DNA from: a virus
DNA: 51,178 nt
Strand: one strand, 5' to 3'
IMG/VR virus record: IMGVR_UViG_3300033182_000624
Location: 1-51,178 of that record
Both the position numbers and the translations under genes were made by a program. The notes below the pieces were generated by a model. The model had not been told where the DNA came from. It did not search any database and was given only the letters and a program-made list of their open reading frames with translations. Shown piece by piece: positions 1 through 7,359 of this stretch. Every line of letters begins with the position of its first letter. Within the stretch, counting starts at the first letter, position 1.

Positions 1-403
1 AAAATATACCATCACCTTGCTCTAAATTTGTAATCTTGTTATTCATTAAAAATTCGCCGCCAACATAGTCCTTAGGATTGTTAAGTTGAATGGTCATACC
101 GCAGTCGCTCAGGCCGTCAATTGGATGCCAACTATCTTTGTGTTCGCCTATTGATGCACCTGTAGGATAATGCATAATTCTGAAACTCACAATATCAAAT
201 GGTAATTTAGATTCGATAGTTAATATATAATCTTCTACTTCTGTTTTTCCTAACCTATAAAAATTATAATGCCATTCCGGTGATACATGTAATCTATCAA
301 CTATTTCGCCTGTAAAGGTTTCTACTTTTTCAGGTAATGTTTGCAACATGTCTATTAGATTTTTACATTCGCTACTATTTAAAATGTTTCTAAAATATTT
401 CAT
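1..403 (-). CDS. 2OG-Fe(II) oxygenase, C-terminus beyond left edge
   Basis: This open frame starts at the ATG at 403 and runs off the left edge, so the C-terminus is not seen. The visible 134 residues contain an H-x-D iron-binding pair (GEHKDSWHP) followed by MTIQLNNPKDYVGGEF, the usual core of phage prolyl-4-hydroxylase-type 2-oxoglutarate/Fe(II) dioxygenases. The distal His and the 2OG-binding Arg would lie outside the window. The start overlaps the stop of the upstream oxygenase gene (ATGA), so the two are translationally coupled. The substrate is unknown; phage members of this family are proposed to hydroxylate proteins or nucleotides, which is inference here. Confidence 0.8.
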   Translation of the reverse strand, partial: MKYFRNILNSSECKNLIDMLQTLPEKVETFTGEIVDRLHVSPEWHYNFYRLGKTEVEDYILTIESKLPFDIVSFRIMHYPTGASIGEHKDSWHPIDGLSDCGMTIQLNNPKDYVGGEFLMNNKITNLEQGDGIF

Positions 404-1011
404 ATCTTATACCTAATTGTGAGACCCAATTTTGCTTCGCAGTGCATTCTACTAGTTGCATGTAATCGCTTCGAATCAAATTGTATGGTGTTGCCCGGTT
501 TGAATTCGTATGGATCACCAGATAATCCAAACCAGTAATCTTTGGGATAGTGTGATAGATATCTGTATAATGCTTTTGTTATTTCTTTATTAGTAGATTT
601 TTTAATGTTGTAGTCACAAGGTCTTCCTGATATTCCTGTGTTATGAGAAAAAGTTGTGTTGCTTTCAAAAGTCCATGTTTTACCATCATCATCTAACCAC
701 TGATCAAAAACAACCAAGTAAGGATTTGCTCCGTTAAACACTTGCAATGGCATTACTATATTTTCTTTTTCTAAAAAATGGTAATCGGTGTGGGGATAGT
801 AAGGTGTAGAATGTTTGTAAAAATGACAAATTTGTATTCTGTCAATATCTATAGTAGGAACACCTTTCAAAACTTCTAATACTTCGTTAGTTTGCCCGCT
901 AACTTTTTTCATAGACTTAGTTTGATAATTTTTACTGTTATTGTAAATATCTATCAAAGTAGAAATAACAGTGTCCGATACTGCATTTTTTGTGTATATA
1001 ACTGGAGCCAT
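400..1011 (-). CDS. 2OG-Fe(II) oxygenase-like protein
   Basis: This 203-residue protein has a probable iron triad: H-T-D in the segment YYPHTDYHFL, then a distal His in RLHATSR, with an Arg in LGLTIRYKI positioned like a 2-oxoglutarate-binding residue. The segment KPGNTIQFDSKRLHATSR matches the second half of the double-stranded beta-helix of 2OG dioxygenases. It is a different subfamily from the next gene. It is coupled to both neighbours: its ATG overlaps the ferredoxin stop by one base and its stop overlaps the next start. An adjacent ferredoxin gene suggests redox supply to the iron enzymes, but that link is inference. The substrate is unknown. Confidence 0.68.
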   Translation of the reverse strand: MAPVIYTKNAVSDTVISTLIDIYNNSKNYQTKSMKKVSGQTNEVLEVLKGVPTIDIDRIQICHFYKHSTPYYPHTDYHFLEKENIVMPLQVFNGANPYLVVFDQWLDDDGKTWTFESNTTFSHNTGISGRPCDYNIKKSTNKEITKALYRYLSHYPKDYWFGLSGDPYEFKPGNTIQFDSKRLHATSRMHCEAKLGLTIRYKI

Positions 1012-1334
1012 TAATCTAGTTGAACTACTTTAATTGCTTCTCCTACACTGTACGGAGAAGCATCGGCCATGGGTTCTTTTGTTTCGGTTATGTTTGGCCA
1101 TTCCTCTGACTTTCTCGCATTTATTTCGATAAAATCTATTTGGTCGCTGGGCAGTTCATCCTCTGAGTATATTGCTTCTACTGGACATTCAGGTTCACAT
1201 AGGGCACAATCTATGCATTCATCTGGATTGATTACTAACATGTTTGGGCCTTCGTAGAAACAGTCCACTGGACAAACTTCCACACATTTTGTGTCTTTAC
1301 AGCCGACACAGGCACTTGATACTACATACGCCAT
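1011..1334 (-). CDS. Seven-iron ferredoxin ([3Fe-4S][4Fe-4S], FdxA-like)
   Basis: This 107-residue soluble electron carrier has cysteines at 9, 12, 17, 21, 25, 40, 43, 46 and 50. The spacing is that of Azotobacter ferredoxin I and FdxA, including [17 protein letters not shown] and [12 protein letters not shown]. The family binds one [3Fe-4S] and one [4Fe-4S] cluster and carries low-potential electrons. The usual C-terminal tail is present, so the protein looks complete. It lies between four micro membrane proteins and two oxygenases. A late-type box TATAAATA sits exactly five bases before the ATG and there is no Shine-Dalgarno at normal spacing, so a leaderless message is possible. Phage ferredoxins known from cyanophages are usually the plant [2Fe-2S] type. 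Confidence 0.92.
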   Translation of the reverse strand: MAYVVSSACVGCKDTKCVEVCPVDCFYEGPNMLVINPDECIDCALCEPECPVEAIYSEDELPSDQIDFIEINARKSEEWPNITETKEPMADASPYSVGEAIKVVQLD

Positions 1335-1339
1335 ACTAG

Positions 1340-1347
1340 TATTTATA
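1340..1347 (-). promoter_or_regulatory. Late-type promoter box, 5 nt before ferredoxin ATG
   Basis: TATAAATA on the minus strand is an exact T4 late consensus. The gap to the ATG at 1334 is CTAGT. With T4 geometry (box at -13 to -6), transcription would start on the A of the ATG. Confidence 0.55.
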
Positions 1348-1351
1348 TTCC

Positions 1352-1504
1352 TTATATTAAAGATGTTAAAAAAAGTAGTAGTGACACTATGGTTAAGAAT
1401 AATCCGCCCACTGCTAAAGCAAATAATAATATTTTCAAAGGTGTGGGATGAAACGACTCGAAGTTTCCAATACCAGCCACAGCCTTAAAAATTGCTTTTA
1501 TCAA
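1352..1504 (-). CDS. Micro membrane protein (50 aa, TTG start)
   Basis: The frame reads [20 protein letters not shown] and continues into one strongly hydrophobic helix (about residues 24-49, rich in Leu, Ala, Val and Ile). The TTG start overlaps the stop of the upstream micro gene (TTGA); an alternative GTG start lies 8 codons in. One transmembrane helix is the only visible feature and no family is recognised. It is the last of four consecutive tiny membrane-protein frames leading into the ferredoxin. The non-ATG start lowers confidence, but the coupled overlap and clean hydrophobic frame support it. Confidence 0.5.
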   Translation of the reverse strand: MIKAIFKAVAGIGNFESFHPTPLKILLFALAVGGLFLTIVSLLLFLTSLI

Positions 1505-1686
1505 AATATTTTACTGTTCAGCCAAAACACACCAAACATCATGCAAATGGTCAAAAATTGTATAACAGCAGGAATAACTACAAACAGTTGCATAACATCA
1601 AAATCTCCTTTGCGGGGGAAATCTGTTTGCTCCCACTCTGCAACTTGTTCAGGTGTTGCTTCTGTGTAGTTTTTAGTCTCTACCAT
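1501..1686 (-). CDS. Small single-span membrane protein (61 aa)
   Basis: The start chosen is the ATG at 1686 (MVETKNYTEATPEQVAEWEQ), not the longer frame, because the upstream part is occupied by the preceding small gene. The first half is polar and acidic; residues about 31-57 form one hydrophobic helix (MQLFVVIPAVIQFLTICMMF). It overlaps the upstream micro gene by 14 bases and the downstream one by 4. A soluble N-terminal domain with a C-terminal anchor recalls small accessory subunits of membrane redox complexes, but I do not recognise a family. Confidence 0.65.
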   Translation of the reverse strand: MVETKNYTEATPEQVAEWEQTDFPRKGDFDVMQLFVVIPAVIQFLTICMMFGVFWLNSKIF

Positions 1687-1813
1687 TTTTATGCTTTTGA
1701 TTTGCAACATGCTCTGCATAAAAAATTGCAGTTTGTAAATCATGCATTGGTGCATGTTTAAGATACAGATAACTTATACCTATACCTAATGTTAAAAAAA
1801 TTAAAAATTCCAT
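1673..1813 (-). CDS. Micro membrane protein (46 aa)
   Basis: The frame begins MEFLIFLTLGIGISYLYLKH, an N-terminal hydrophobic helix of about 18 residues, followed by a polar tail rich in His and Lys that ends HKNGRD. An AGAGAAAG stretch precedes the ATG as a weak ribosome binding site. It overlaps the next gene by 14 bases. No known family is recognised. The tight packing with the other three membrane micro genes is the main support. Confidence 0.58.
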   Translation of the reverse strand: MEFLIFLTLGIGISYLYLKHAPMHDLQTAIFYAEHVANQKHKNGRD

Positions 1814-1824
1814 CTTTCTCTAGG

Positions 1825-1926
1825 TTAAACAGCAGGCGTGATTGCCATTACTGTAAAAATAAAAATTGTACAAAGAGTTACTACTTCAAGTTTATCTTTG
1901 AACTCGTCAAAATCAAAATTATTCAT
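1825..1926 (-). CDS. Micro membrane protein (33 aa)
   Basis: The frame begins MNNFDFDEFKDKLEVVTLCT and ends in a hydrophobic stretch (IFIFTVMAITPAV). It is the first gene of the four-member membrane cluster and lies 11 bases before the next. It is very short, so coding status rests on its position, the ATG and the amphipathic-then-hydrophobic pattern repeated in its neighbours. Function is unknown. Confidence 0.45.
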   Translation of the reverse strand: MNNFDFDEFKDKLEVVTLCTIFIFTVMAITPAV

Positions 1927-1977
1927 GTTTCTCGCGGAGGTAACTTATAACTTAAAATTATAATAAATTATAAATTG

Positions 1978-1985
1978 TATTTATT
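1978..1985 (-). promoter_or_regulatory. Possible late promoter for the micro-membrane/ferredoxin cluster
   Basis: AATAAATA on the minus strand, in an extremely AT-rich 98-base gap, lies about 50 bases upstream of the first micro gene. AT-richness makes chance matches likely. Confidence 0.3.
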
Positions 1986-2024
1986 ATGATTATAAGAATA
2001 GTTAATTAAAACATGGTATTTTGA

Positions 2025-3035
2025 CTAGAAATCAAAAAGGTATTCCTGAATAGGGGTGCTATTGTATTTTGCTATAGCATTACCGAATTTCTTTTTATAG
2101 TTATCTAAGATTTCTTTATTTCTAAATACTATACGCATATCACTTTTTTTACTAGGCATACCGGGATCATTAGTCATATATTGTTGTAATGGTAACCGAT
2201 AATCTATGTCGAATTGATTGTAAACACCACTTTTCATTGCTAGATATTTTTTAAGTCTCTCAAATCCCCCTACCTTGATTAGTGTGTTAACTGTTCCTGG
2301 TAGAATACTTTCCCAAATGTAAGATTTTACTCCTAACCTCTCTGCCGGCAATGATGATGCGTTAGGATTTCTTTCTAAATGTTTTTTATGCTCTTTTATA
2401 AATTGTAAATTATAATCCAACAATATCGATGGCATTTTTTTGTCGATGTATGCTACATCTTTAATAAATTTTACATTGTTTGATTTAAAAAAGTTATAGT
2501 AAGGAATGCCAGTTGTTATCACATCATAGTTAAGTATTGTTAAGTCAGGGTTGTTATTTTTAACTTCCAGATACATCGCATCTCCACCCAACAAAAAAGT
2601 ACTTTTTTCATTTATTATTTTCTTTAAGTAATGTAGATGTAAACATATTTGTTGACTGTCTGTTTTATATTGCTTTGCAACGGATCTTAATTCATCGGAT
2701 TTTAGAAATTTTTCTATGTCAATCTCAATTACATTCCAGTCACTATTAAATTTTTTTGCTGTCATTTCGGCGCAAGTAAAATCATCTGTGTTTATCGGTG
2801 CACCTTGCCAGGTTGTTAAATATGTTGATGCAGTATAAGGAATATTAAAATGTTCACATACTCTGACCCAAAACTGACTGTCAACTCCACCACTCAAGGA
2901 AATGTGTGCATGTTTTATATCTTTAACATTTTCGTAAATAATATCGAGTGCATTATCGTCGGCAGTTCTCTGTTCCATATTGATTTGACATATCATTAGG
3001 TCTTGATCGAGTGTAAAAAGATTGTTTTTAATCAT
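2025..3035 (-). CDS. PP-loop ATPase, asparagine-synthase/QueC-like
   Basis: A 336-residue protein with the PP-loop motif SLSGGVDSQFW at about residue 47, the ATP-pyrophosphate binding signature of N-type ATP pyrophosphatases (asparagine synthetase B, QueC, lasso peptide cyclases). A second motif, TFLLGGDAM near residue 150, resembles the GEGGDE region of the asparagine synthase domain. There is no N-terminal glutamine amidotransferase domain, so it cannot use glutamine by itself in the usual way. It is transcribed divergently from a subtilase, with 69 bases between them. No clear Shine-Dalgarno is seen. The reaction is probably adenylation of a carboxylate or amide; the substrate is unknown. 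Confidence 0.72.
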   Translation of the reverse strand: MIKNNLFTLDQDLMICQINMEQRTADDNALDIIYENVKDIKHAHISLSGGVDSQFWVRVCEHFNIPYTASTYLTTWQGAPINTDDFTCAEMTAKKFNSDWNVIEIDIEKFLKSDELRSVAKQYKTDSQQICLHLHYLKKIINEKSTFLLGGDAMYLEVKNNNPDLTILNYDVITTGIPYYNFFKSNNVKFIKDVAYIDKKMPSILLDYNLQFIKEHKKHLERNPNASSLPAERLGVKSYIWESILPGTVNTLIKVGGFERLKKYLAMKSGVYNQFDIDYRLPLQQYMTNDPGMPSKKSDMRIVFRNKEILDNYKKKFGNAIAKYNSTPIQEYLFDF

Positions 3036-3061
3036 AATATTTTTTTAATATCCCATAAAGT

Positions 3062-3069
3062 GATAAATA
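3062..3069 (+). promoter_or_regulatory. Late-type promoter for the subtilase
   Basis: GATAAATA on the plus strand, 35 bases upstream of the ATG at 3105, matches the box seen before many other genes here. Confidence 0.5.
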
Positions 3070-3104
3070 TACTTAGTAAATCACTATTGACAATTGGAGT
3101 TAAA

Positions 3105-4727
3105 ATGGCATCATACATATTATCAATGGATAGCTCTGTACATGCTGATAATACAGCGGCAACATCTGCTATTACAAGTGCCGGTGGCACAGTGAGCAAA
3201 ACATACTCACTTCCGCTGACTTTTAAAGTAGACATAACTGCTGAACAATTAGCAACATTAACGGGTGTATCCTATTCAGAATTAGAAGGAGAATCATTAA
3301 CTGCCACCCACGCAGGTTCGTTGTATAATGTACAACATTTAACATATTCTTCTAGAAACCTTCAAACAGGGGGTAACGCACCCCACTGGAATCCAGCACA
3401 TACAGGTGCAGGTGCAACAATTTATTTGTTAGATACAGGTATTGTTACAGATCACGTAGAGTTTGCTAACGCATCAGTAAGCAATCTTTATAATGTTGCA
3501 AGTGCAACAGGTTTTGTTGACACTGACGGTCACGGAACTGGTGTAGCAAGTGTTATTGTTGGAGAAAACATTGGTGTAGCACCAGATGCAACACTTAAAA
3601 ATGTTAAACTGTTTAATACAGCAAACGGCACAATCACTGTAGGTGAAGTTGTAGATGCGTTAGAAGAGGTTCTTGTTGACCATAATGCAAATACACCAAG
3701 TACACCTAAAGTGCTTTGTATGCCATGGACCGCTACCAAGAATCAACTTATCGATGAAAAATTAAGTCAACTTCAAGATAACAATTTACTTTTAGTCGCC
3801 GCGGCAGGCAACAACGGTGATGAAGTAGATAATTATTCACCAGGTGGTTTAGACTCTATTACAACTGTTGGTGCATTAGATATTACAAATTTCCAAAGTC
3901 CTGTGGTTGCTCCATTTACTAACATGCCTTTGATCGACTATATTGACGAAACCGCAACTCCATTACTTACAAATCCAGTCAATGGTGCTAAACTTGATGT
4001 GTTTGCAGTAGGTGTCGATGTAAGTGTTAGTGACTTTGCTAATACTACAAACTATTTAGAATTTACCGGTACTAGCCCTGCAAGTGGTATTGTTGCAGGT
4101 GCGTATGCTCACTGGATTGAAAATAATCCAAGTCTCAGTGCTAGAGAGCAAAGAAGTATTTTAGTTATGGAGGGCTCTCAATCTGCAAAAGGACTAGTAG
4201 GCGGCAATACTAGATTATCATATAATAACATCAATGCCAATGGTGATTATGTGGCTGGTAAAATTGTCGACTTTGCTAATGTAAGTTATTCAATTGCTTA
4301 CGTTCCGCATGCGAGTGATGTATCATTAGCAAGCAGACCATCTGGTATTGTTGCAACAGTTCCATATGGTAATAGCACAACTGTTGATTTAGGATTACAT
4401 GCAGATGTAGCAAATGTTGCTGTGTTAGACTTTAGTCCATTAAGCCCATGGATGTCACTTGATACAGCCTCTGGTGTATTAACAATCGATACTTCAAATG
4501 TAGAGCTTGCTCCAGCAAACATTGCTCCGGGGTTATATAATTTTGCAATAAGAGGTGATATTAATGGTGGTACTTACATCGAAGAGTACCAAGTAGGTGT
4601 TTTCACTAGTGATGCTAGTGAACTAGATGGTGCAGACGAGTACTATTTTGATACAAGTTCAAACTCATACGATGCAGTTATTTCGTATGCTGTAGCACCA
4701 ACTAATACAAACGCACAGAAGCCGTAA
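3105..4727 (+). CDS. Subtilisin-like serine protease (S8), no signal peptide
   Basis: A 540-residue protein starting at ATG 3105, after TTGGAG at good spacing; a longer upstream frame lacks a ribosome site. The catalytic triad is Asp110 (YLLDTGI), His143 (DGHGTGVAS) and Ser324 (FTGTSPAS), with Asn236 (AAAGNNG) for the oxyanion hole. Residues about 1-85 look like an I9-type propeptide. The C-terminal 150 residues resemble a beta-sandwich. There is no signal peptide, so it acts inside the cell or in the virion. It is one of few plus-strand genes, has its own late promoter and is followed by a strong terminator, which suggests late, high expression. Virion processing is possible but unproven. 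Confidence 0.9.
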   Translation: MASYILSMDSSVHADNTAATSAITSAGGTVSKTYSLPLTFKVDITAEQLATLTGVSYSELEGESLTATHAGSLYNVQHLTYSSRNLQTGGNAPHWNPAHTGAGATIYLLDTGIVTDHVEFANASVSNLYNVASATGFVDTDGHGTGVASVIVGENIGVAPDATLKNVKLFNTANGTITVGEVVDALEEVLVDHNANTPSTPKVLCMPWTATKNQLIDEKLSQLQDNNLLLVAAAGNNGDEVDNYSPGGLDSITTVGALDITNFQSPVVAPFTNMPLIDYIDETATPLLTNPVNGAKLDVFAVGVDVSVSDFANTTNYLEFTGTSPASGIVAGAYAHWIENNPSLSAREQRSILVMEGSQSAKGLVGGNTRLSYNNINANGDYVAGKIVDFANVSYSIAYVPHASDVSLASRPSGIVATVPYGNSTTVDLGLHADVANVAVLDFSPLSPWMSLDTASGVLTIDTSNVELAPANIAPGLYNFAIRGDINGGTYIEEYQVGVFTSDASELDGADEYYFDTSSNSYDAVISYAVAPTNTNAQKP

Positions 4728-4750
4728 CCAAAACATTTACGTTTTAGATA

Positions 4751-4780
4751 AAAAAGCACTAAATAATTTTAGTGCTTTTT
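4751..4780 (+). terminator. Rho-independent terminator after the subtilase
   Basis: A perfect 13-bp stem (left arm 4751-4763, right arm 4768-4780) with a TAAT loop is followed by further T residues. The next plus-strand ATG (4783) begins just two bases after the right arm. Confidence 0.85.
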
Positions 4781-4782
4781 TT

Positions 4783-5715
4783 ATGAATATACATTTAGAT
4801 CTCACAACTAATACTTCAGTTTTTAATCCGCTTTCTGCAAAGGGGCAGTGGATACATCACCGATTTGGTGCAAGAAATTTAAATTTAGAGTTAGATTTTG
4901 ATATAGTAAAACATATAATAGATCAAAAAAATGTTAACAATATTACTCTTAATTGTACTTATGGTGATTCGTTATCTTACAGTCATATATATGATTTATT
5001 GGACTATTGTCATACAAAACAAAAATATTGTACTATTATTACATATGGCAGTAATATAGAAAAGTATATAGAAAAGATTTCTGAATACAACTTTATGCTG
5101 TTTTTAAAAATATCAGATAAAGTATTTCTTCATGCTGATGTAGATCACATATTAGATGTTTGTAAAAAATATAAAAACGTTATGGTCGAAAACACAATAT
5201 TTAAACATAATAATAACGATAAAATAAAACAAATTTGCGAAGATAATCAATGGATCTACTTAGAACAAAAAGGATATGATCTCAGCGGATTCTGCACAAG
5301 TATCATCGATGAACATTCCAATTGGTTGTACGATGTGCATTCAATTGATTCTAACGAACCCAGGACATTGATCAAAAGCACCAAAGCATGGCACCGACTT
5401 AAAATGTTTGTTAAACCAATGAGCGGAGAGTCTATTTTAAATAATCCTTATATTCCGCATACACATTACGCAGATGACTGGCTTCCTGCAAATGAAGATG
5501 TCATTGTAAGTTTAAGTGGGCATGTAATTAAAAATCTAGAACGTGCAAGTATATTTGCCAATGCTTTGTGTTCTGATTGGGATGGCAAAAATATTGATCT
5601 AGACAGTGACTACAATTTAAAAATTTGTGGGGTTTTAAACAAATTTAAAAAGAAAAATTTAGACGACTACAGTTTACATCATCAAAAATTTAATCAAATT
5701 ACACCGTTTTGCTAA
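4783..5715 (+). CDS. Radical-SAM-like protein lacking the cluster cysteines
   Basis: A 310-residue protein. The segment ITLNCTYGDSLSYSHIYDLL and the following IITYGSN resemble the first strands and the TNGS turn of radical SAM TIM barrels, but the C-x3-C-x2-C motif is absent. It may be a degenerate paralogue or partner of the radical SAM enzyme encoded convergently next door, with which it overlaps by 17 bases. The ATG lies directly after the subtilase terminator and has no visible Shine-Dalgarno, so how it is expressed is unclear; read-through or a weak promoter in 4741-4770 are options. I regard the coding frame as real from its length and composition. Confidence 0.6.
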   Translation: MNIHLDLTTNTSVFNPLSAKGQWIHHRFGARNLNLELDFDIVKHIIDQKNVNNITLNCTYGDSLSYSHIYDLLDYCHTKQKYCTIITYGSNIEKYIEKISEYNFMLFLKISDKVFLHADVDHILDVCKKYKNVMVENTIFKHNNNDKIKQICEDNQWIYLEQKGYDLSGFCTSIIDEHSNWLYDVHSIDSNEPRTLIKSTKAWHRLKMFVKPMSGESILNNPYIPHTHYADDWLPANEDVIVSLSGHVIKNLERASIFANALCSDWDGKNIDLDSDYNLKICGVLNKFKKKNLDDYSLHHQKFNQITPFC

Positions 5716-6733
5716 TAGCAATATCTGATATATTATTGCAATACTCAAACGGACAAACAGTATAACCTTTCGGTAGTTCCCAACTGTTTATTTGAGTAAT
5801 ATTTCCAAAGTTTTTTGCACCACACCAACTGCTGTAAATATCACCGGTTGCATCTATATTAAGAGATTCATATCCTATGTGGCATTTCATACCTTTAAAT
5901 GCGTTTAGGCCTTCGTTTATAATTTGATGGTTTTGAACATAAATTGTTTTACCGTTATCATATACAAATTCAGTCATGTTGCTGGTATCGATTACTGGCT
6001 CCACATTTTCTTGCGGCAATTCTTCCTTTTCTTCTACAGTTTTCTGCGGCATAGGCCGAGGTTTTATACCTGGTCTACTTAGTACTTCTAACTCGCTATC
6101 AGAATAATCGTAAAACGTTTCCTGCTTACTATGACGCCCTAAGAACTTCTTATACATGGTTTTAACACATATACTGATGTTGTAATATCTATTTTTATCA
6201 CAGTCTTTAAAATGTTCTCGAAGTTGCTCTACCCATTCGCCTAGTTCATCTACCTGGCCTCCAATTCCTGCAATATTAATGCTTAGATAAACATGATCTT
6301 TTATATCATTGATTACTTGTTCGAAATGTTCTTTATCTTGAGATTCAGGGTGAAAAGTGAGTATTACATTATCCATATAATGCTTGGTTTTAGACCACCA
6401 ATTAATGGTTCTACTTGCATTAGTATACACTGTGCTAGTTGCATTATACTCGCTTATTTTGCGTATAATATCTTCAAATCCAGGTATTACAGTGACTTCT
6501 CCCCCTATTAATTCATAGTCTGTGCGTTGTTGTAATGCGTTGTAGTGCGTTGATATCTTTTCGATGGTGTCAATGTATACCTGTGTATTTAACCATGGTT
6601 TAGAACCGTCGTGTAATACAGTAGGGCAGTAATTACATTCGTAATTGCACGAATTACCCATGTTCCATTGTATTCTAATGTTATTGTCAAGGCCTCTAGC
6701 ATGTGGCCCTTTTACTGATATTAAAGTTGACAT
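5699..6733 (-). CDS. Radical SAM enzyme with SPASM-like C-terminus
   Basis: A 344-residue protein. Cys29, Cys33 and Cys36 (CNYECNYC) form the C-x3-C-x2-C motif that binds the AdoMet [4Fe-4S] cluster. The LIGGEVT segment is the GGE AdoMet-binding motif, followed by the VYTNAS turn. The C-terminal part has further cysteines (MKCHIGYE, SSWCGAK, TVCPFEYC), like the auxiliary-cluster SPASM/twitch region used by peptide-modifying enzymes. Its start overlaps the PAAR gene stop by one base. Known relatives modify peptides, proteins or cofactors; the substrate here is unknown. The phage metK gene in the same window could supply AdoMet. Confidence 0.88.
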   Translation of the reverse strand: MSTLISVKGPHARGLDNNIRIQWNMGNSCNYECNYCPTVLHDGSKPWLNTQVYIDTIEKISTHYNALQQRTDYELIGGEVTVIPGFEDIIRKISEYNATSTVYTNASRTINWWSKTKHYMDNVILTFHPESQDKEHFEQVINDIKDHVYLSINIAGIGGQVDELGEWVEQLREHFKDCDKNRYYNISICVKTMYKKFLGRHSKQETFYDYSDSELEVLSRPGIKPRPMPQKTVEEKEELPQENVEPVIDTSNMTEFVYDNGKTIYVQNHQIINEGLNAFKGMKCHIGYESLNIDATGDIYSSWCGAKNFGNITQINSWELPKGYTVCPFEYCNNISDIAISKTV

Positions 6734-7002
6734 TATGGCACTATAACTGTGCTAGATCCAGGAGTTACAGAATGTCCGCAAGATGCTTGTGTACCTTTTT
6801 TAGCAGGAATTTTACCGTCTACTAATACTTTTTGAGCACCGTTACTTACTAATTTTGGGTTACTGTGCGGTGCTTTGCCGTGTCCAGCAACTATGTCGCC
6901 TAGCAAGGCAACTGGCTTTCCATCTGCATAGACAGTAGAAGAGCTAGGTCCCGTAATTGTACCCCTAGCATTATCTGATCCTTTTCTTGCTATTCCTGGC
7001 AT
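6733..7002 (-). CDS. PAAR-motif tail spike tip protein
   Basis: An 89-residue PAAR-repeat protein, beginning MPGIARKGSDNARGTITGPS, with typical segments such as SSTVYADGKPVALLGDIVAGH and ending PGSSTVIVP. PAAR proteins form the sharp cone that tips the VgrG/gp5-like spike of contractile tails and pierces the host envelope. Length and glycine pattern fit the stand-alone phage form. Its ATG lies exactly five bases after a GATAAATA box, and its stop overlaps the radical SAM start by one base. Confidence 0.85.
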   Translation of the reverse strand: MPGIARKGSDNARGTITGPSSSTVYADGKPVALLGDIVAGHGKAPHSNPKLVSNGAQKVLVDGKIPAKKGTQASCGHSVTPGSSTVIVP

Positions 7003-7006
7003 ATAA

Positions 7007-7351
7007 TTATTTATCTGGCTTTTCTTCTACTACATGTTCAGATACAATTACTTCGTCGGCATCGCCATCTTTTTCTACTAAATTGAGATAGTCCTCTTTG
7101 CTTTCTTCTGCAGTTCGTGATACTGATAATATTTCGCCAGTGTTCATTACAATTTCATCTGCAGAACTAGTAAAAACATATGGCACTAGTGCAAGTTCGC
7201 CTGATTCGCTGTTTATAACTAGGTTTCTTGGATGCGTAACAGTTAAGTATCTAAACTCTTCATCAACACCTATTAATGTTGCTAAGATTTCGATGCCGCT
7301 GGATACTTTGATAGTGACTACGTCACCGATTAAATTTTCTGTATTATACAT
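7007..7351 (-). CDS. Small Sm-like/baseplate-associated protein
   Basis: A 114-residue protein. The N-terminal 75 residues (MYNTENLIGDVVTIKVSSGI, then EILATLIGVDEEFRYLTVTHP) show the alternating short strands of an Sm-like beta barrel. The C-terminus is acidic and probably disordered (EKDGDADEVIV). Similar small proteins occur in marine T4-like phages, but I cannot assign a function. AGGAG precedes the ATG at good spacing. It lies 5 bases upstream of the PAAR gene, hinting at a virion or baseplate role. Confidence 0.55.
   Translation of the reverse strand: MYNTENLIGDVVTIKVSSGIEILATLIGVDEEFRYLTVTHPRNLVINSESGELALVPYVFTSSADEIVMNTGEILSVSRTAEESKEDYLNLVEKDGDADEVIVSEHVVEEKPDK
7008..7015 (-). promoter_or_regulatory. 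Late-type promoter box, 5 nt before PAAR ATG
   Basis: GATAAATA, gap ATTAT, then ATG. It overlaps the last codons of the upstream gene (Asp-Lys-stop), so some of the match is coding. Confidence 0.45.
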
Positions 7352-7359
7352 TGTGTCTC

